A DNA stretch of 64,000 bases from Chloroflexota bacterium (GCA_040902225.1 JBBDXT010000002.1:218036-282035), one strand, 5' to 3'; counted from the stretch's first letter, positions 1-8,336 are shown. Made by a program: numbers and translations. The notes: generated from the sequence alone by a model not told the origin.

Positions 1-818
1 ATGTAGGCCAGGACGGCAGGATCGAGCCGATGTTCGTCGAGCCAGCGCTCCTCGAGGTTCTCCCAGCCGAAGTAGCCGAACAGCGCGTTGCGCCAATCGG
101 CGTCGGGGTCGAAGCCTCGTCGCACTAGCACCGAGCGCAGCTCGTCTCGCAGCGCTCCGTCGATGGGCAGCGCCTGGGCAGGATCGGGTCGGTCGAAGTA
201 GAGCCGGTGGAGCGCCAGCAGGCGCTGCAGCTCGGCGATGGGGGTGGCGTGGTCGTCGGCGCGCAGGTCCAGCATCCGGTCGTGGTTCCCCCCGTAGCCG
301 CCGCCGGCTCGAACCACCAACAGGGCGGCCGACTCCTGACCGCGGCGGTCGCCACCGGCCTCCTGGGCGCGCTCGAGCGCCCGCAGCAGCCGATCGGCCA
401 GGGGCTGCCCTGCGGTCTCCCCGAAGCCGGCGACGAGCCCCTCCACCACGGCGCGCGCGGCGAGGATGTTGCCCTGCGCCGCGAATCCATCACCAACGAT
501 CGATGAGGCATGGTCGAAGCACTCGCTGCCGGTGAACGAGGCTGCGCGCCCGTCGGGAGCCACCAATCCGAATTGCCGCTGCTCGCGCAGGCCGTCGCCG
601 GCGAGGAGCGCCTCGACGCAGTCGGCCGGTGCCGTGCCGCCGCGCATCAGGGCAAGCCCCCGCGGCCCAATCGTCACGTTGGCGAGCGCTTGGGTGGCCA
701 CAGCCCCGGCATCCGCCGCCGCCCACGGCACGATCGACCCCACCGCCAGGAACTTGGACTGGACGGCCACACCCACCTCACCGGCGGCGGGACCGGCGGC
801 CACAATCGAATAGGTCAC
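1..818 (-). CDS. DUF1028 family protein (3' end beyond window)
   Basis: Reads from a GTG at 818 through the left window edge, about 272 codons visible. The N-terminus TYSIVAAGPAAGEVGVAVQ, followed by a stretch with KFLAVGSIVPWA and ATQALANVTIGPRG, is the signature of DUF1028, a family thought to adopt the N-terminal nucleophile hydrolase fold; the substrate is unknown. The GTG overlaps the TGA of the upstream nucleotidyltransferase-like gene (GTGA, 4 bp), so the two are probably translationally coupled. It is the last visible gene of an operon with an amino-acid permease and a racemase-like protein, which suggests a hydrolytic role on an amino-acid-derived or cyclic amide substrate (inference). 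Confidence 0.88.
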   Translation of the reverse strand, partial: MTYSIVAAGPAAGEVGVAVQSKFLAVGSIVPWAAADAGAVATQALANVTIGPRGLALMRGGTAPADCVEALLAGDGLREQRQFGLVAPDGRAASFTGSECFDHASSIVGDGFAAQGNILAARAVVEGLVAGFGETAGQPLADRLLRALERAQEAGGDRRGQESAALLVVRAGGGYGGNHDRMLDLRADDHATPIAELQRLLALHRLYFDRPDPAQALPIDGALRDELRSVLVRRGFDPDADWRNALFGYFGWENLEERWLDEHRLDPAVLAY

Positions 819-1573
819 TGGTTCACCTCGTCAGGCAGCACGTACCACTGCACCCGGTCACCGACCCGCGCCCGCAGCTTCCAGCGGGCGGACTTGGGCG
901 CGTCACGCAGCGCAGCAAGGAGCACGCGCAGGCGCTCGGTCACATCGGCGGATGGATCGGTGGCGATGATGGTGTCGACGGTTCCGGTGATGGTTCGCCA
1001 CAGCCCCCAGTCGTCGCGCACCAGCGCCCGCAATCGCGCCAGGTCGATGTGGTCACCAGGCCCCTCCCCCATCCCATGAGCGCGCAGCAGGTCGACCGTG
1101 TCACCAGCGTCCTTCGCATTCAGCTTCACGATCTGGAGCTTGGTCAGGAGCAGGTCGGTGGCTGGCAGGGTCGGGTAGTCGAGCGCGAATCGGCTCGACA
1201 TGTCGATCCGGTGGCACATCTCAAAGATGCCGACCAGCACGTCAATGTCCCAGTCCGAGCCGTGAAAGACCATGCGCCGATGGCCGTTGAGCGCGTTGAA
1301 GCGCTCTTCCGGCGTGTAGCCGGCCTGGATCAGGAGCAGCGACAGAAGCCGATGCGTCCCCGTGGGCACCATCAGGTCGATATCGTTGATCGCCCGCGAG
1401 CCGCCGCGTTCGCGCAGCTTGGCGTCATGGTGAAGGATCGCGAGGCCGCCGATCAGGCGCGCCTCGACCCCCATTCCCCGGCAGCGGTCAATGATGCGAA
1501 GTGCCTCGTCCAGCAGCTGCCAATTGCGAGCCGCCACCGCCGCATCCAGCGCCGAGCCGCCCGCCACCGTCAT
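815..1573 (-). CDS. Nucleotidyltransferase-like protein
   Basis: 252 aa from the ATG at 1573, which overlaps the racemase stop (ATGA). A longer upstream frame exists but only mirrors the racemase gene. The core (residues about 30-110) shows VEARLIGGLAILHHD, then NDIDLMVP and WDIDVLVGIFE, resembling the helix-strand and D-x-D pattern of minimal nucleotidyltransferases; DLLLTKLQIVKL follows. The C-terminus RWKLRARVGDRVQWY matches the C-terminus of the protein at 39507-40265 (RWRLRARIGTRVPWY), so the two are paralogues. Target unknown; abortive-infection AbiEii-like or tRNA/sugar nucleotidyl transfer are possible, none proven. Confidence 0.75.
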   Translation of the reverse strand: MTVAGGSALDAAVAARNWQLLDEALRIIDRCRGMGVEARLIGGLAILHHDAKLRERGGSRAINDIDLMVPTGTHRLLSLLLIQAGYTPEERFNALNGHRRMVFHGSDWDIDVLVGIFEMCHRIDMSSRFALDYPTLPATDLLLTKLQIVKLNAKDAGDTVDLLRAHGMGEGPGDHIDLARLRALVRDDWGLWRTITGTVDTIIATDPSADVTERLRVLLAALRDAPKSARWKLRARVGDRVQWYVLPDEVNQ

Positions 1574-2310
1574 CGACCGAGGGTGATCGGCGGCGGCGGC
1601 GCCTCGTGGCCCCCCACCTTGGAGTGGCTGTACCCGACCGTCCGGTACAGGTCGGCGGCCATTTCTGCGAACTTCCAACAGGCCACCGCGGGATCGACGA
1701 TCGGGAATGGCACCTCGTCGCGAACGCGTCGCCAGAAGGCCGGCGTGGCCATCTCCGACAGGACGACCACCTCGGCACCGTCCTCTGCCACGGCCAGCCG
1801 CGCCTCGCGGATGCACGCGTCGAAGAAGCCTTCGGGATCGGCCAGGACCTCCGGGATCCCCATCTCGACCGAGCGAAGCGAGGCAAGCCGGCGTTCGTGC
1901 CCATAGAGGATGAGGTTGTCGGCCATCTTCGGGATCCATTTTCGCCGTCCCACGATGATGCTGAACTTGTGCCCCATGGTCGCCGCGTACGCCAGGGCCG
2001 CCTCCTCCATGCCGACGATCGGCATGCGACACAGCTCGCGCGCCTCGCGCAGCCCGCCGTCATAGAAGCAGCCGATGACGGCCGCGTCGTAGCCGGCCTC
2101 GTCCGCCTCGCGCATCAGCGCGAGCATCGGCCCAGCGGCCTCGTGCTCGTAGGTGTGGTACTCGAGGTGCGGCGGCCCGTGCTCCAGGCTGCGGACGTCG
2201 GGTGTAAAGCCCGGACGCCGCACCTCCTCGATCAGCTCAAGCGTGTCCGCGTCGAACGCAGGCGTGCCGACAGGATTGACCCACAGGATCCTGCGCTCGA
2301 CGGTCTCCAC
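1570..2310 (-). CDS. Asp/Glu/hydantoin racemase family protein
   Basis: 246 aa. The N-terminus RILWVNPVGTPAFDADTLE and the segment GYDAAVIGCFYDGGLREARE (residues about 70-90) match the Asp/Glu/hydantoin racemase superfamily, which interconverts enantiomers with two cysteines and no cofactor. The first cysteine is present (GCFYDGGL). At the place of the second the sequence reads VVVLSEMATPAF with no cysteine, so ordinary two-base racemisation is doubtful; a maleate-isomerase or decarboxylase-like activity, or loss of catalysis, should be considered. It follows the permease stop by 7 bp and overlaps the next gene by 4 bp, so it is in a permease operon. Confidence 0.82.
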   Translation of the reverse strand: METVERRILWVNPVGTPAFDADTLELIEEVRRPGFTPDVRSLEHGPPHLEYHTYEHEAAGPMLALMREADEAGYDAAVIGCFYDGGLREARELCRMPIVGMEEAALAYAATMGHKFSIIVGRRKWIPKMADNLILYGHERRLASLRSVEMGIPEVLADPEGFFDACIREARLAVAEDGAEVVVLSEMATPAFWRRVRDEVPFPIVDPAVACWKFAEMAADLYRTVGYSHSKVGGHEAPPPPITLGR

Positions 2311-2317
2311 GGTCCGA

Positions 2318-3922
2318 CTACTCGGGTGGCAGCGACTCGAAGGCCAGGCCGAGGTCCACGCCTCGGCTCTTGTTCAACATGTAGCTGACCGCATAGATCA
2401 CGAACGGCAGGGCGAAGAGGATCGCCGTGGCCCACAGCCCGACTGGAGCGTTGGCACCCAGCGTGTCGTTGGTGAGCAGCGGGATCAGGAAGATGAAGTA
2501 AACGATCACCGCCGCCACGCCGATCAGCGTGATGCGCGGCACGCCCATGAAGCGCTGGTTGATGGGCGAGGACTCCCACAGGTCACGTCGCCGGTACGGG
2601 AAGACCGCTGCCGCGATCGCCACGATGATGAAGGTCATGATCTCCGCGGCACCCGCCGTGAACAGCAGCGTCAGGAACTCGCCCGGGCCGTAGACGATCA
2701 GCGCCAGGAAGACGAGCGTGATGACCAGCACGATCATGTTCGCCCAGACCGGCGAATGGGTGCGGTCGTTCACCTCACTGACCTTGTCCGGCAGGATCCG
2801 GTCGAAGGACCACGCGAACAGGCTGCGGGTGGCGATCAGGAAGGTGGGCGGCAGCGCCGCGAAGAAGGCAAGCACGAAGCTCACCGACATGATTGCGATC
2901 AGGATGCTGTTGTCGGTCAGCATCGCGGCGAAGAAGAAGTAGAAGGGGTACGACGGCAGCAGGTACTTGTCCGGCACCTCGTTCGCCAGGAACGTCGCCG
3001 ACCCGAGCCACTCCTGCCCGAATGTGCGGGCCGAGAGGGCCAGCATGATCAGCACGATGACCGCGCTGATGCCCAGCGCCCAGAGCAGCCCCTTGAGCAT
3101 GACGGTCCGCGCTGAGCGCACCTCGCCACCGGCATACGTGGTGACGATTGCGTAGCCGAAGCTGGCGAACGCCAGCGGCGTGGCCGCAATCGTGGCGTTC
3201 CAGTCGATTCCGGACACCGCGCCCGTGAACCCGGCTGCCTTGGCGTCGGCGATCATCTGGTTGTAGTCCCCACCGAACTTCGTCACCGCGGCCTCGAAGG
3301 CATCACGGCCGTTGATCAGGGTCAGCAGCGCGGCGATCGCCACGCCCACCAGCGAGAGCCAGAAGATCCATTGGAAGACCCTCATCGAACGGCGCAGGTC
3401 GAGGCTCATGAGCGCCGCGGTGAAAATCAGCACGATCGCGCCCGTTGCGAACTGCCACTCCTTCGCAGTGACGGTCGTGGCCCATTCCGTGAGGGTCGCA
3501 TTCCCCGTTGCGGCACCCATCGTCGACAGCGCGGCCGACAGGCCGAATGGAGCCAGCAGCGCGCCGAAGTAGGCGATCACGAGCTGGAACCACATGGTCA
3601 CGCTGAAGTTCGCGACGAAGCCGATGATCGGATGAATGATCCGACTAACGAACACGTAGTCGCCACCCGAGCGCGGCATCGCCTGCGACAGCGAGCCGTA
3701 GAGCAGGGTCGGGATGATGCACAGCAGCGCCGTGATGATCACGATCCCGATCAAATTCGACCCGGGAAACGCGTAGGGAGCCTGGGTCGCCACCAGCACC
3801 GCCAGCGGCAGCGAGATGAACGAGATGTTGAGCGCGAGATTGCTGCTCATGCCGATCTCGCGGACCAGGCCAGTCGCCTGGCGCGTGTAGAGACTGACGC
3901 CCCGACCCGTTGACTCCATCAC
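2318..3922 (-). CDS. APC superfamily amino-acid permease
   Basis: 534 aa with about 12 hydrophobic segments. The N-terminal region (LVREIGMSSNLALNISFIS, then AMPRSGGDYVFVSR near residue 85) is characteristic of the amino acid-polyamine-organocation family; NDRTHSPVWANM near residue 400 is also typical. It imports an amino acid or related nitrogen compound across the cytoplasmic membrane by secondary transport; the substrate cannot be read from sequence. First gene of the operon with racemase-like, nucleotidyltransferase-like and DUF1028 genes. A 12-bp palindrome lies about 25 bp upstream and probably carries its operator. A second, diverged APC permease lies at 36870-38447. Confidence 0.93.
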   Translation of the reverse strand: MMESTGRGVSLYTRQATGLVREIGMSSNLALNISFISLPLAVLVATQAPYAFPGSNLIGIVIITALLCIIPTLLYGSLSQAMPRSGGDYVFVSRIIHPIIGFVANFSVTMWFQLVIAYFGALLAPFGLSAALSTMGAATGNATLTEWATTVTAKEWQFATGAIVLIFTAALMSLDLRRSMRVFQWIFWLSLVGVAIAALLTLINGRDAFEAAVTKFGGDYNQMIADAKAAGFTGAVSGIDWNATIAATPLAFASFGYAIVTTYAGGEVRSARTVMLKGLLWALGISAVIVLIMLALSARTFGQEWLGSATFLANEVPDKYLLPSYPFYFFFAAMLTDNSILIAIMSVSFVLAFFAALPPTFLIATRSLFAWSFDRILPDKVSEVNDRTHSPVWANMIVLVITLVFLALIVYGPGEFLTLLFTAGAAEIMTFIIVAIAAAVFPYRRRDLWESSPINQRFMGVPRITLIGVAAVIVYFIFLIPLLTNDTLGANAPVGLWATAILFALPFVIYAVSYMLNKSRGVDLGLAFESLPPE

Positions 3923-3947
3923 GACTCCTGCCCTCCAGCGAAGCGTA

Positions 3948-3959
3948 CAAAGCGCTTTG
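3948..3959. promoter_or_regulatory. 12-bp palindrome, candidate operator
   Basis: CAAAGCGCTTTG is a perfect palindrome with a central CG, 26 bp upstream of the permease start codon. Its shape resembles LacI-family operators (AAnCGnTT core). No LacI-type regulator is encoded in the window. Confidence 0.45.
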
Positions 3960-4037
3960 GGTGACCCTACCGGCGGCTCACCCAGATGTCAACGAATTTC
4001 CGCCTGTTACGCTTCCCGACGGAGGGGCCAGAGCTCG

Positions 4038-4253
4038 ATGCAGACCGACGTCCTCTACTACGGCGACAACCTCGACATCCTGCGTCGCTACCTGCCCGAT
4101 GCCGCCGTCGACCTGGTCTACCTCGACCCGCCCTTCAACTCGAATCGCGACGACAACGTCATCTTCCGCGACGAGTCGGGCAATGCCACCGATGCCCAGC
4201 TGCTGGCCTTCGAGGACACCTGGCACTGGGGTCCATCGGCCGAGGCGACCTGA
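4038..4253 (+). pseudogene. DNA methyltransferase, N-terminal fragment (71 aa frame)
   Basis: The frame encodes VLYYGDNLDILRRYLPDA and then VDLVYLDPPFNSNRDD, the start of a site-specific DNA (adenine/cytosine-N4) methyltransferase including catalytic motif IV (DPPF). Full-length relatives have several hundred residues; here the frame stops after WHWGPSAEAT. It has its own ATG and a possible -10 (TTACGCT, about 4010). About 195 bp are nearly identical to 8341-8542: three differences, all synonymous, and both copies diverge at the same base after the codons for WHWGPSA. Degenerate copies lie at 6514 and 25045. It could be a relic or an expressed mini-protein. Confidence 0.8.
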
Positions 4254-4322
4254 TCGCATCGCAAGACGAGGCGAGGCCGCGATTGCGGCGAGATCACAAT
4301 GACAACAGCCAGCCCAGCTTCG

Positions 4323-4793
4323 TCAGAGTTCGCGATGCCCTGCGAGGCTGGCCAACGCCTCGGAGAAGACGAGGTGAAGACCCGCCTCATCTCGATGCGA
4401 CTCGAACAACAGCCCAAGGTATTCGGCGATGCGGGCGAATATCAGCTCGTTCGCCCGATCGTTGTCCTCGAGCGAAACGCCGGACTCCTTGAGCCATTCG
4501 GCGTCCGGCCCCTCGATGACCGCTTCCGCACGCGATGCATCGCCTTCGAGGCCGATGAACTTCGAATCAGCGGAGCTGGCGAAGTTGAGCCCTGCCATCC
4601 GAGCGACCTTCAGAGCACCGCCGTCACGGAGGCTCGACCAGCCCTCTGCGAACTGGCTCCCGACGAAGTTGGCCCAGGCGTCTACGGACCCATCCCGCTC
4701 GCGCGCCCACCGCACGCCCATGAGGAAGATTGCACTCTGGTTGCCCGATGCCTGCTCGAGCAGCCGCTCTGTGGAGAACTCGGTGTCATCCAT
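4323..4793 (-). CDS. Hypothetical protein, 156 aa
   Basis: Not recognised. A soluble, acidic protein (starts MDDTEFSTERLLEQASGNQS) with no membrane segment or cysteine; predicted mainly alpha-helical with a run FVGSQFAEGWSSLRDGG in the middle. It lies alone between two methyltransferase fragments and is preceded by a perfect 8-bp inverted repeat at 4809-4828. Codon pattern and the absence of a better competing frame support it as a real gene. Confidence 0.55.
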   Translation of the reverse strand: MDDTEFSTERLLEQASGNQSAIFLMGVRWARERDGSVDAWANFVGSQFAEGWSSLRDGGALKVARMAGLNFASSADSKFIGLEGDASRAEAVIEGPDAEWLKESGVSLEDNDRANELIFARIAEYLGLLFESHRDEAGLHLVFSEALASLAGHREL

Positions 4794-4808
4794 CGTTCAA
4801 CTCCCACT

Positions 4809-4828
4809 GCAGGGTGGCAGCACCCTGC
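4809..4828. promoter_or_regulatory. Inverted repeat upstream of hypothetical gene
   Basis: Perfect 8-bp arms GCAGGGTG / CACCCTGC separated by GCAG, 16 bp upstream of the ATG at 4793 (minus). It could be an operator or a 5'-UTR hairpin. The rest of 4829-5090 holds a promoter-like TGCTACCCT near 4898 and no gene. Confidence 0.4.
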
Positions 4829-5094
4829 CACGGGTGGAAGGATACGGCCGACCGCGGGGCGTTGGGCCGTGGCCTCGACGGCCTGTGTCGCTCTTGCTCC
4901 CGCTGCTACCCTCCCGCGCGGTCCGCATCATCGCTGAGGCCATCTCTGATCATCCTCGCCGGGGCGAATACGCGGCTATGGGGTAGGAGTCTCGCTGATC
5001 CGGCGGGTTGAGTCGCGCCGACCGTAATGGCCACTGGCGCGGCCCACGCGCACACGGCGCTGCTTGCTAACCGTCATCCCTTCGTGCCCTTGCC

Positions 5095-5112
5095 TCCGAG
5101 AGGTCGAATCGC
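5095..5112. repeat. 18-bp direct repeat, left copy
   Basis: TCCGAGAGGTCGAATCGC occurs here and again at 5634-5651, bracketing the single SRPBCC gene. The left copy abuts the promoter of that gene. Confidence 0.6.
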
Positions 5113-5117
5113 TGGGG

Positions 5118-5123
5118 TAGCAT
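5118..5123 (+). promoter_or_regulatory. -10 element, leaderless start
   Basis: TAGCAT followed by exactly 7 nt and then the ATG at 5131; transcription would begin at or next to the start codon, giving a leaderless mRNA. The same spacing recurs before other genes in the window. Confidence 0.45.
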
Positions 5124-5130
5124 GGACCGG

Positions 5131-5565
5131 ATGTCTCGCGTCGCCCGCAGTATTGACATTGCCGCGTCGCCGGACGCCGTGTGGACGGCGCTGGCCGACG
5201 TCGAGCACTGGCCACGCTGGGCGTCCCAGTGGGAGCGCCTCGAGCGACTCGAAGCAGGCCCCCTGGCCATGGGCAACACGGTGCGCTGCAAGACCACCGA
5301 TCGGCAGGCAACCTCGGACTGGACGGTGACCGAGTACGTGGATGGGCGCTCGTTCACCTGGACGTCGGCTTTGGCGCCGGGCCTGCGGGTCACCGGCGGG
5401 CACGTCGTGGCGGCGAAGGGCGATGGCGCGAAAGCGGAGTTCTGGCTAGAGGCCACCGGCGTGCTCGGCGCGCTGCTGGCCCCGCTGCTGCGACGGAGGA
5501 TCTTCAGCCGCAACACGACGTCCGCGGCTGAGGGTTTGAAGCAATTCATGGAAGCGTCCCGCTAA
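5131..5565 (+). CDS. SRPBCC (START-like) family protein
   Basis: 144 aa from the ATG at 5131, chosen because it lies 7 nt after a TAGCAT -10; an in-frame ATG at 5122 sits inside that -10. The sequence RSIDIAASPDAVWTALADV followed by WPRWASQW and a late VLGALLAPLLRRR is the SRPBCC/polyketide-cyclase helix-grip fold, which forms a deep cavity for a hydrophobic ligand. Ligand and pathway are unknown. It stands alone and is bracketed by 18-bp direct repeats, suggesting it arrived as a single-gene unit. Confidence 0.85.
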   Translation: MSRVARSIDIAASPDAVWTALADVEHWPRWASQWERLERLEAGPLAMGNTVRCKTTDRQATSDWTVTEYVDGRSFTWTSALAPGLRVTGGHVVAAKGDGAKAEFWLEATGVLGALLAPLLRRRIFSRNTTSAAEGLKQFMEASR

Positions 5566-5633
5566 TCAGAACGCCTTGGGCCGAGCGAGTCGTCGCGGGG
5601 GGTGCTCCCGACGCCCACCTCGGCTACCGCGGG

Positions 5634-5651
5634 TCCGAGAGGTCGAATCGC
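5634..5651. repeat. 18-bp direct repeat, right copy
   Basis: Second copy of the repeat at 5095-5112, in the same orientation, 522 bp downstream of the end of the first. Confidence 0.6.
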
Positions 5652-5736
5652 GGTTAGTCCCGCCGGGGCGAACTGTGATTGATGGTGCTAGAACGGTGCG
5701 CCCATTCTCAATCGTTGGGCTCGGCGGCGGAGCCGG

Positions 5737-6300
5737 CTAGCTCGCCACGCGGTAGCGGAGGTAGACGAATCTCGAGCTGAAGGTGCGGGTCTCGACGAGT
5801 TCGAGATCCACCCGACGCTCGCGCTGGGGAAAGAACGGAATGCCACCGCCGACCAGCACCGGGTAGACCATGGCCCGGTACTCGTCGATGAGACCCAACG
5901 CGGCCGCCTCGGCGGCGAGAGTCGCGCCGCCGATCGCGATGTCGCCCTCCCCCGGCTCGGCTCGTAACCGCTCGATCTCCTCCGCCAGGCCGCCGGAGGC
6001 CAGGCGGGCATTGCCCTGCACCGCCGACAGCGTGGTGGAGAACACCACCTTTGGGAGCGGCTTCCAGAGCGCGGCCCACTCGAGCTCTGAGTCGTCGAGC
6101 GATGGATCCTGGTCGGCGGTCTCCCAGTACAGCATCGTCTCGTACAGCCGTCGTCCCAACAGGTGGACGCCGACCTCTCGAATCTCGTCGATCCAGAAGC
6201 GAAAGACCTCCTCGTCGGGCGCCGTCCAGTCGAAGCCGCCGTCCGGCCCGACGATGTAGCCGTCAAGTGAGACACCCATCGAATAGGTCACGCTGCGCAT
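5737..6300 (-). CDS. Dihydrofolate reductase family protein (RibD C-terminal domain)
   Basis: 187 aa from the ATG at 6300, which is preceded by a strong GAGGAGGA ribosome site; an upstream in-frame start at 6345 lacks this. MRSVTYSMGVSLDGYIVGPD, HLLGRRLYETM, DIAIGGATLA and YPVLVGGGIPFF are the hallmarks of the RibD-C/DHFR-like fold that binds NADPH. Stand-alone members of this family occur widely as uncharacterised reductases and are not necessarily folate or riboflavin enzymes. Monocistronic. Confidence 0.9.
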   Translation of the reverse strand: MRSVTYSMGVSLDGYIVGPDGGFDWTAPDEEVFRFWIDEIREVGVHLLGRRLYETMLYWETADQDPSLDDSELEWAALWKPLPKVVFSTTLSAVQGNARLASGGLAEEIERLRAEPGEGDIAIGGATLAAEAAALGLIDEYRAMVYPVLVGGGIPFFPQRERRVDLELVETRTFSSRFVYLRYRVAS

Positions 6301-6461
6301 CAGAAGTCCTCCTCGGTAACGGGTTCGACAGTACACTCGCCCCAAGCCTCCGAGCTAACCGCGCGGGAATCGCCACCCCGCCTGCGATCCGTCCTTCGGG
6401 ACGTGGGCCAGGGCGGACCTTACCGAAGGATTACCAGCGCGTGATCGCTTGCCCGCGCTGC

Positions 6462-6513
6462 TACCCTCTCCTCAGGCTTCGGCGCCCACCTGAGCCAAAC
6501 CTCGCGGGGACCG
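6462..6513 (+). promoter_or_regulatory. Promoter plus hairpin leader, copy 1
   Basis: Extended -10 TGCTACCCT followed by an inverted repeat CTCAGG (6471-6476) / CCTGAG (6489-6494) enclosing GGCGCCCA, then CGCGGGGACCG directly before the ATG at 6514. The same layout occurs at 24996-25044 and 26270-26323. It could be a structured 5' UTR. Confidence 0.5.
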
Positions 6514-6626
6514 ATGACCGAGTTCGCCACCAACGTCCTCTACTACGGCGACACCTCGACATCCTGCGTCGCTACCTGCCCCATGCCACGTCGACCTGGT
6601 CTACCTCGACCCGCCCTTCGACTCCA
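6514..6626 (+). pseudogene. DNA methyltransferase N-terminal fragment, frameshifted
   Basis: ATGACCGAGTTCGCC then CTCTACTACGGCGAC copies the start of the fragments at 4038 and 8329, but a base is missing after GGCGAC and another near 6580. Similarity ends after the DPPF codons around 6626. Not translatable as a methyltransferase. Confidence 0.75.
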
Positions 6627-6773
6627 GCCAAACCCGCCGGCAAAGCCAACGGCCCGGCTGGCTTCCCCCCGGTTGCCAGTCGAGCCGTGGATCAAGTCCG
6701 GAGCGGTGGGCATCCGTTCCGAGCGGGCACTCATCGGCTAAAGAGAAACGGGCCTAGATTCCGATATCGCCTC

Positions 6774-6896
6774 CTATGGCCATCCGGGAGGCGGTTTGTT
6801 CGCCAGGGCGGTCGCCGCCGCCAGGATGGACAGCACCCCTGCGAGACCGACCGCTGTGATGCGCCTGATCAAGGAACGCCGACGCCGTAGTCGCAT
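6774..6896 (-). CDS. Small secreted or membrane peptide, 40 aa
   Basis: Starts at the ATG at 6896 after a good GAAGGAGT ribosome site. MRLRRRRSLIRRITAVGLAG gives a strongly basic n-region, then a hydrophobic core ending ATALA, a plausible signal-peptidase site, leaving only NKPPPGWP outside; alternatively it stays in the membrane as a single-span miniprotein. No family recognised. It sits 162 bp upstream of, and divergent from, the XRE-TPR regulator, an arrangement often seen when a TPR regulator senses a small peptide (inference). Confidence 0.5.
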   Translation of the reverse strand: MRLRRRRSLIRRITAVGLAGVLSILAAATALANKPPPGWP

Positions 6897-7045
6897 GGAA
6901 TGACTCCTTCCATGCCCGCTCGGAGCGTCGCGCCCCGGCCGGCCCCGCCGACCGTCGCCAAAGCCTACGCTCCGTCGAACCAATAATCAACTATTTCTAA
7001 TCTGCACGGACAACTCCGGGAGCAGGCGGGGGCTGGAACCTGCGG

Positions 7046-7051
7046 TACACT
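7046..7051 (+). promoter_or_regulatory. -10 element, leaderless start
   Basis: TACACT, 7 nt (CGCCCGC), then the ATG at 7059. The 12-mer GTACACTCGCCC is also present at 6331-6342. Confidence 0.45.
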
Positions 7052-7058
7052 CGCCCGC

Positions 7059-8336
7059 ATGCCGAGGACGCGGACGAAGACGAAGCGACCTCAGGTCGAG
7101 AACACGGTCGGCCCGCGCCTTCGTGCGGCCAGACACAGAGCCGGGCTTACTCAGCGCCAGCTGGCGGGCGACCGGTATACCGCGGCCTACATCAGCGCCC
7201 TGGAGGTCGGCCTGGTGCGACCGTCCTGGGCAGCCCTGAGCTATCTTTCAGATCGACTCGGGCTGGCCGTGCACGACCTGGTCCGGGAGGCGCAGCCGGG
7301 CTGGGATCGGCTCACCGCTGACCTGCGCCTGGCGGCCGGCGATTGGCAGGCTGCCGCCGACCAATACACCCAGCTGCTCGAGGACGCCAACGGCACCGAT
7401 GCCACTCTGATCCGGAGCGGACGTGCCGAGGCACTCTGCCGCCTCGGGCGTCCCCGCGACGCGCTCCCTGACGCCGCTGCGGCATACGAGGCACTCACCC
7501 AGGCCGGGCAGCAGGTGGATGCCGCCTACGCCGGCTACTGGCTCGCGTACGCCCATCATCAGCTCGACAACACCGAAGAGGCGCGCGCCCTCCTCCATCA
7601 GCTCCTGGCCGAGGTCCGAGCCGGCCTGAAAGTGCAGGCCGATTTCAAGCTGCGGCTCCTGCTCGCGCTCGCGATCCTCGAATCGTGGGACGGCCACGAT
7701 GATCGGGCGCTCGCGCTCCTCGAGGAGGGACGCGCGCTGACGGGCGAGATGGACGATCTGCGCCGCGCGACCTTCCTGTTTTCACTCGCGAACAGCTATT
7801 CCGAGACCGGCGACCTTGAGGCGGCGCTTCGCGCCGGAACTGCGGCCCTTCCCCTCTTCGAGGCGGCCAACGCGGAACGCGATGCCACTGGGCTCCGCAA
7901 CACCCTGGCGCTCACCTACCTCCAGCTCGGAAACGCAGCGCGCGCCACTGAGCTCGCCGCTGAGGCCCGCCAGATGAGCGAACAACGCAACGATCAGGCT
8001 TCGCTGGCGTACGTGACGGAGACGGAAGCCCAGATCGCCCTCGCCCTCGGTGACCACCCCGCCGTCCGCGAGAAGGTGGCCGAAGCTCTCGAGCTCGCCC
8101 GCGCCAGCCAGAACACCAACACCGAGTCAAGCGCTCTCCTGACGCTCGCTCGTTCCCAGCGCCAGACCGATGACAACGCCGCAGAGGCAACCTACCGCCA
8201 GGCAGCAGAACTCCTCCGCACCGCCGGCCCACGACCAAGGCTCGCCGTCGTCCTCCGCGAGTGGTCCGACCTGCTCGTCTCCGAACAGCGCCACGCGGAA
8301 GCGGTCGACCTGCTTCAGGAAGCCCTAAATGCCTGA
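7059..8336 (+). CDS. XRE-family regulator with TPR domain
   Basis: 425 aa. Residues about 17-72 form an XRE helix-turn-helix (LRAARHRAGLTQRQLAGD, then YISALEVGLVRPS). The rest is a long TPR-like array (helix pairs such as ALCRLGRPRDALPDAAAAYE and TFLFSLANSYSETGDLEAAL). This architecture is that of peptide-responsive Rgg/PlcR-type regulators and of some actinobacterial developmental regulators. The mRNA is probably leaderless. Its last 8 bp overlap the start of a methyltransferase fragment at 8329. The divergent 40-aa peptide gene at 6774-6896 is a candidate ligand (inference). Confidence 0.88.
   Translation: MPRTRTKTKRPQVENTVGPRLRAARHRAGLTQRQLAGDRYTAAYISALEVGLVRPSWAALSYLSDRLGLAVHDLVREAQPGWDRLTADLRLAAGDWQAAADQYTQLLEDANGTDATLIRSGRAEALCRLGRPRDALPDAAAAYEALTQAGQQVDAAYAGYWLAYAHHQLDNTEEARALLHQLLAEVRAGLKVQADFKLRLLLALAILESWDGHDDRALALLEEGRALTGEMDDLRRATFLFSLANSYSETGDLEAALRAGTAALPLFEAANAERDATGLRNTLALTYLQLGNAARATELAAEARQMSEQRNDQASLAYVTETEAQIALALGDHPAVREKVAEALELARASQNTNTESSALLTLARSQRQTDDNAAEATYRQAAELLRTAGPRPRLAVVLREWSDLLVSEQRHAEAVDLLQEALNA

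Noticed and set aside
629-1906. 425-aa plus-strand open frame
   Set aside because: Antisense across two overlapping real genes; no family features and biased composition.
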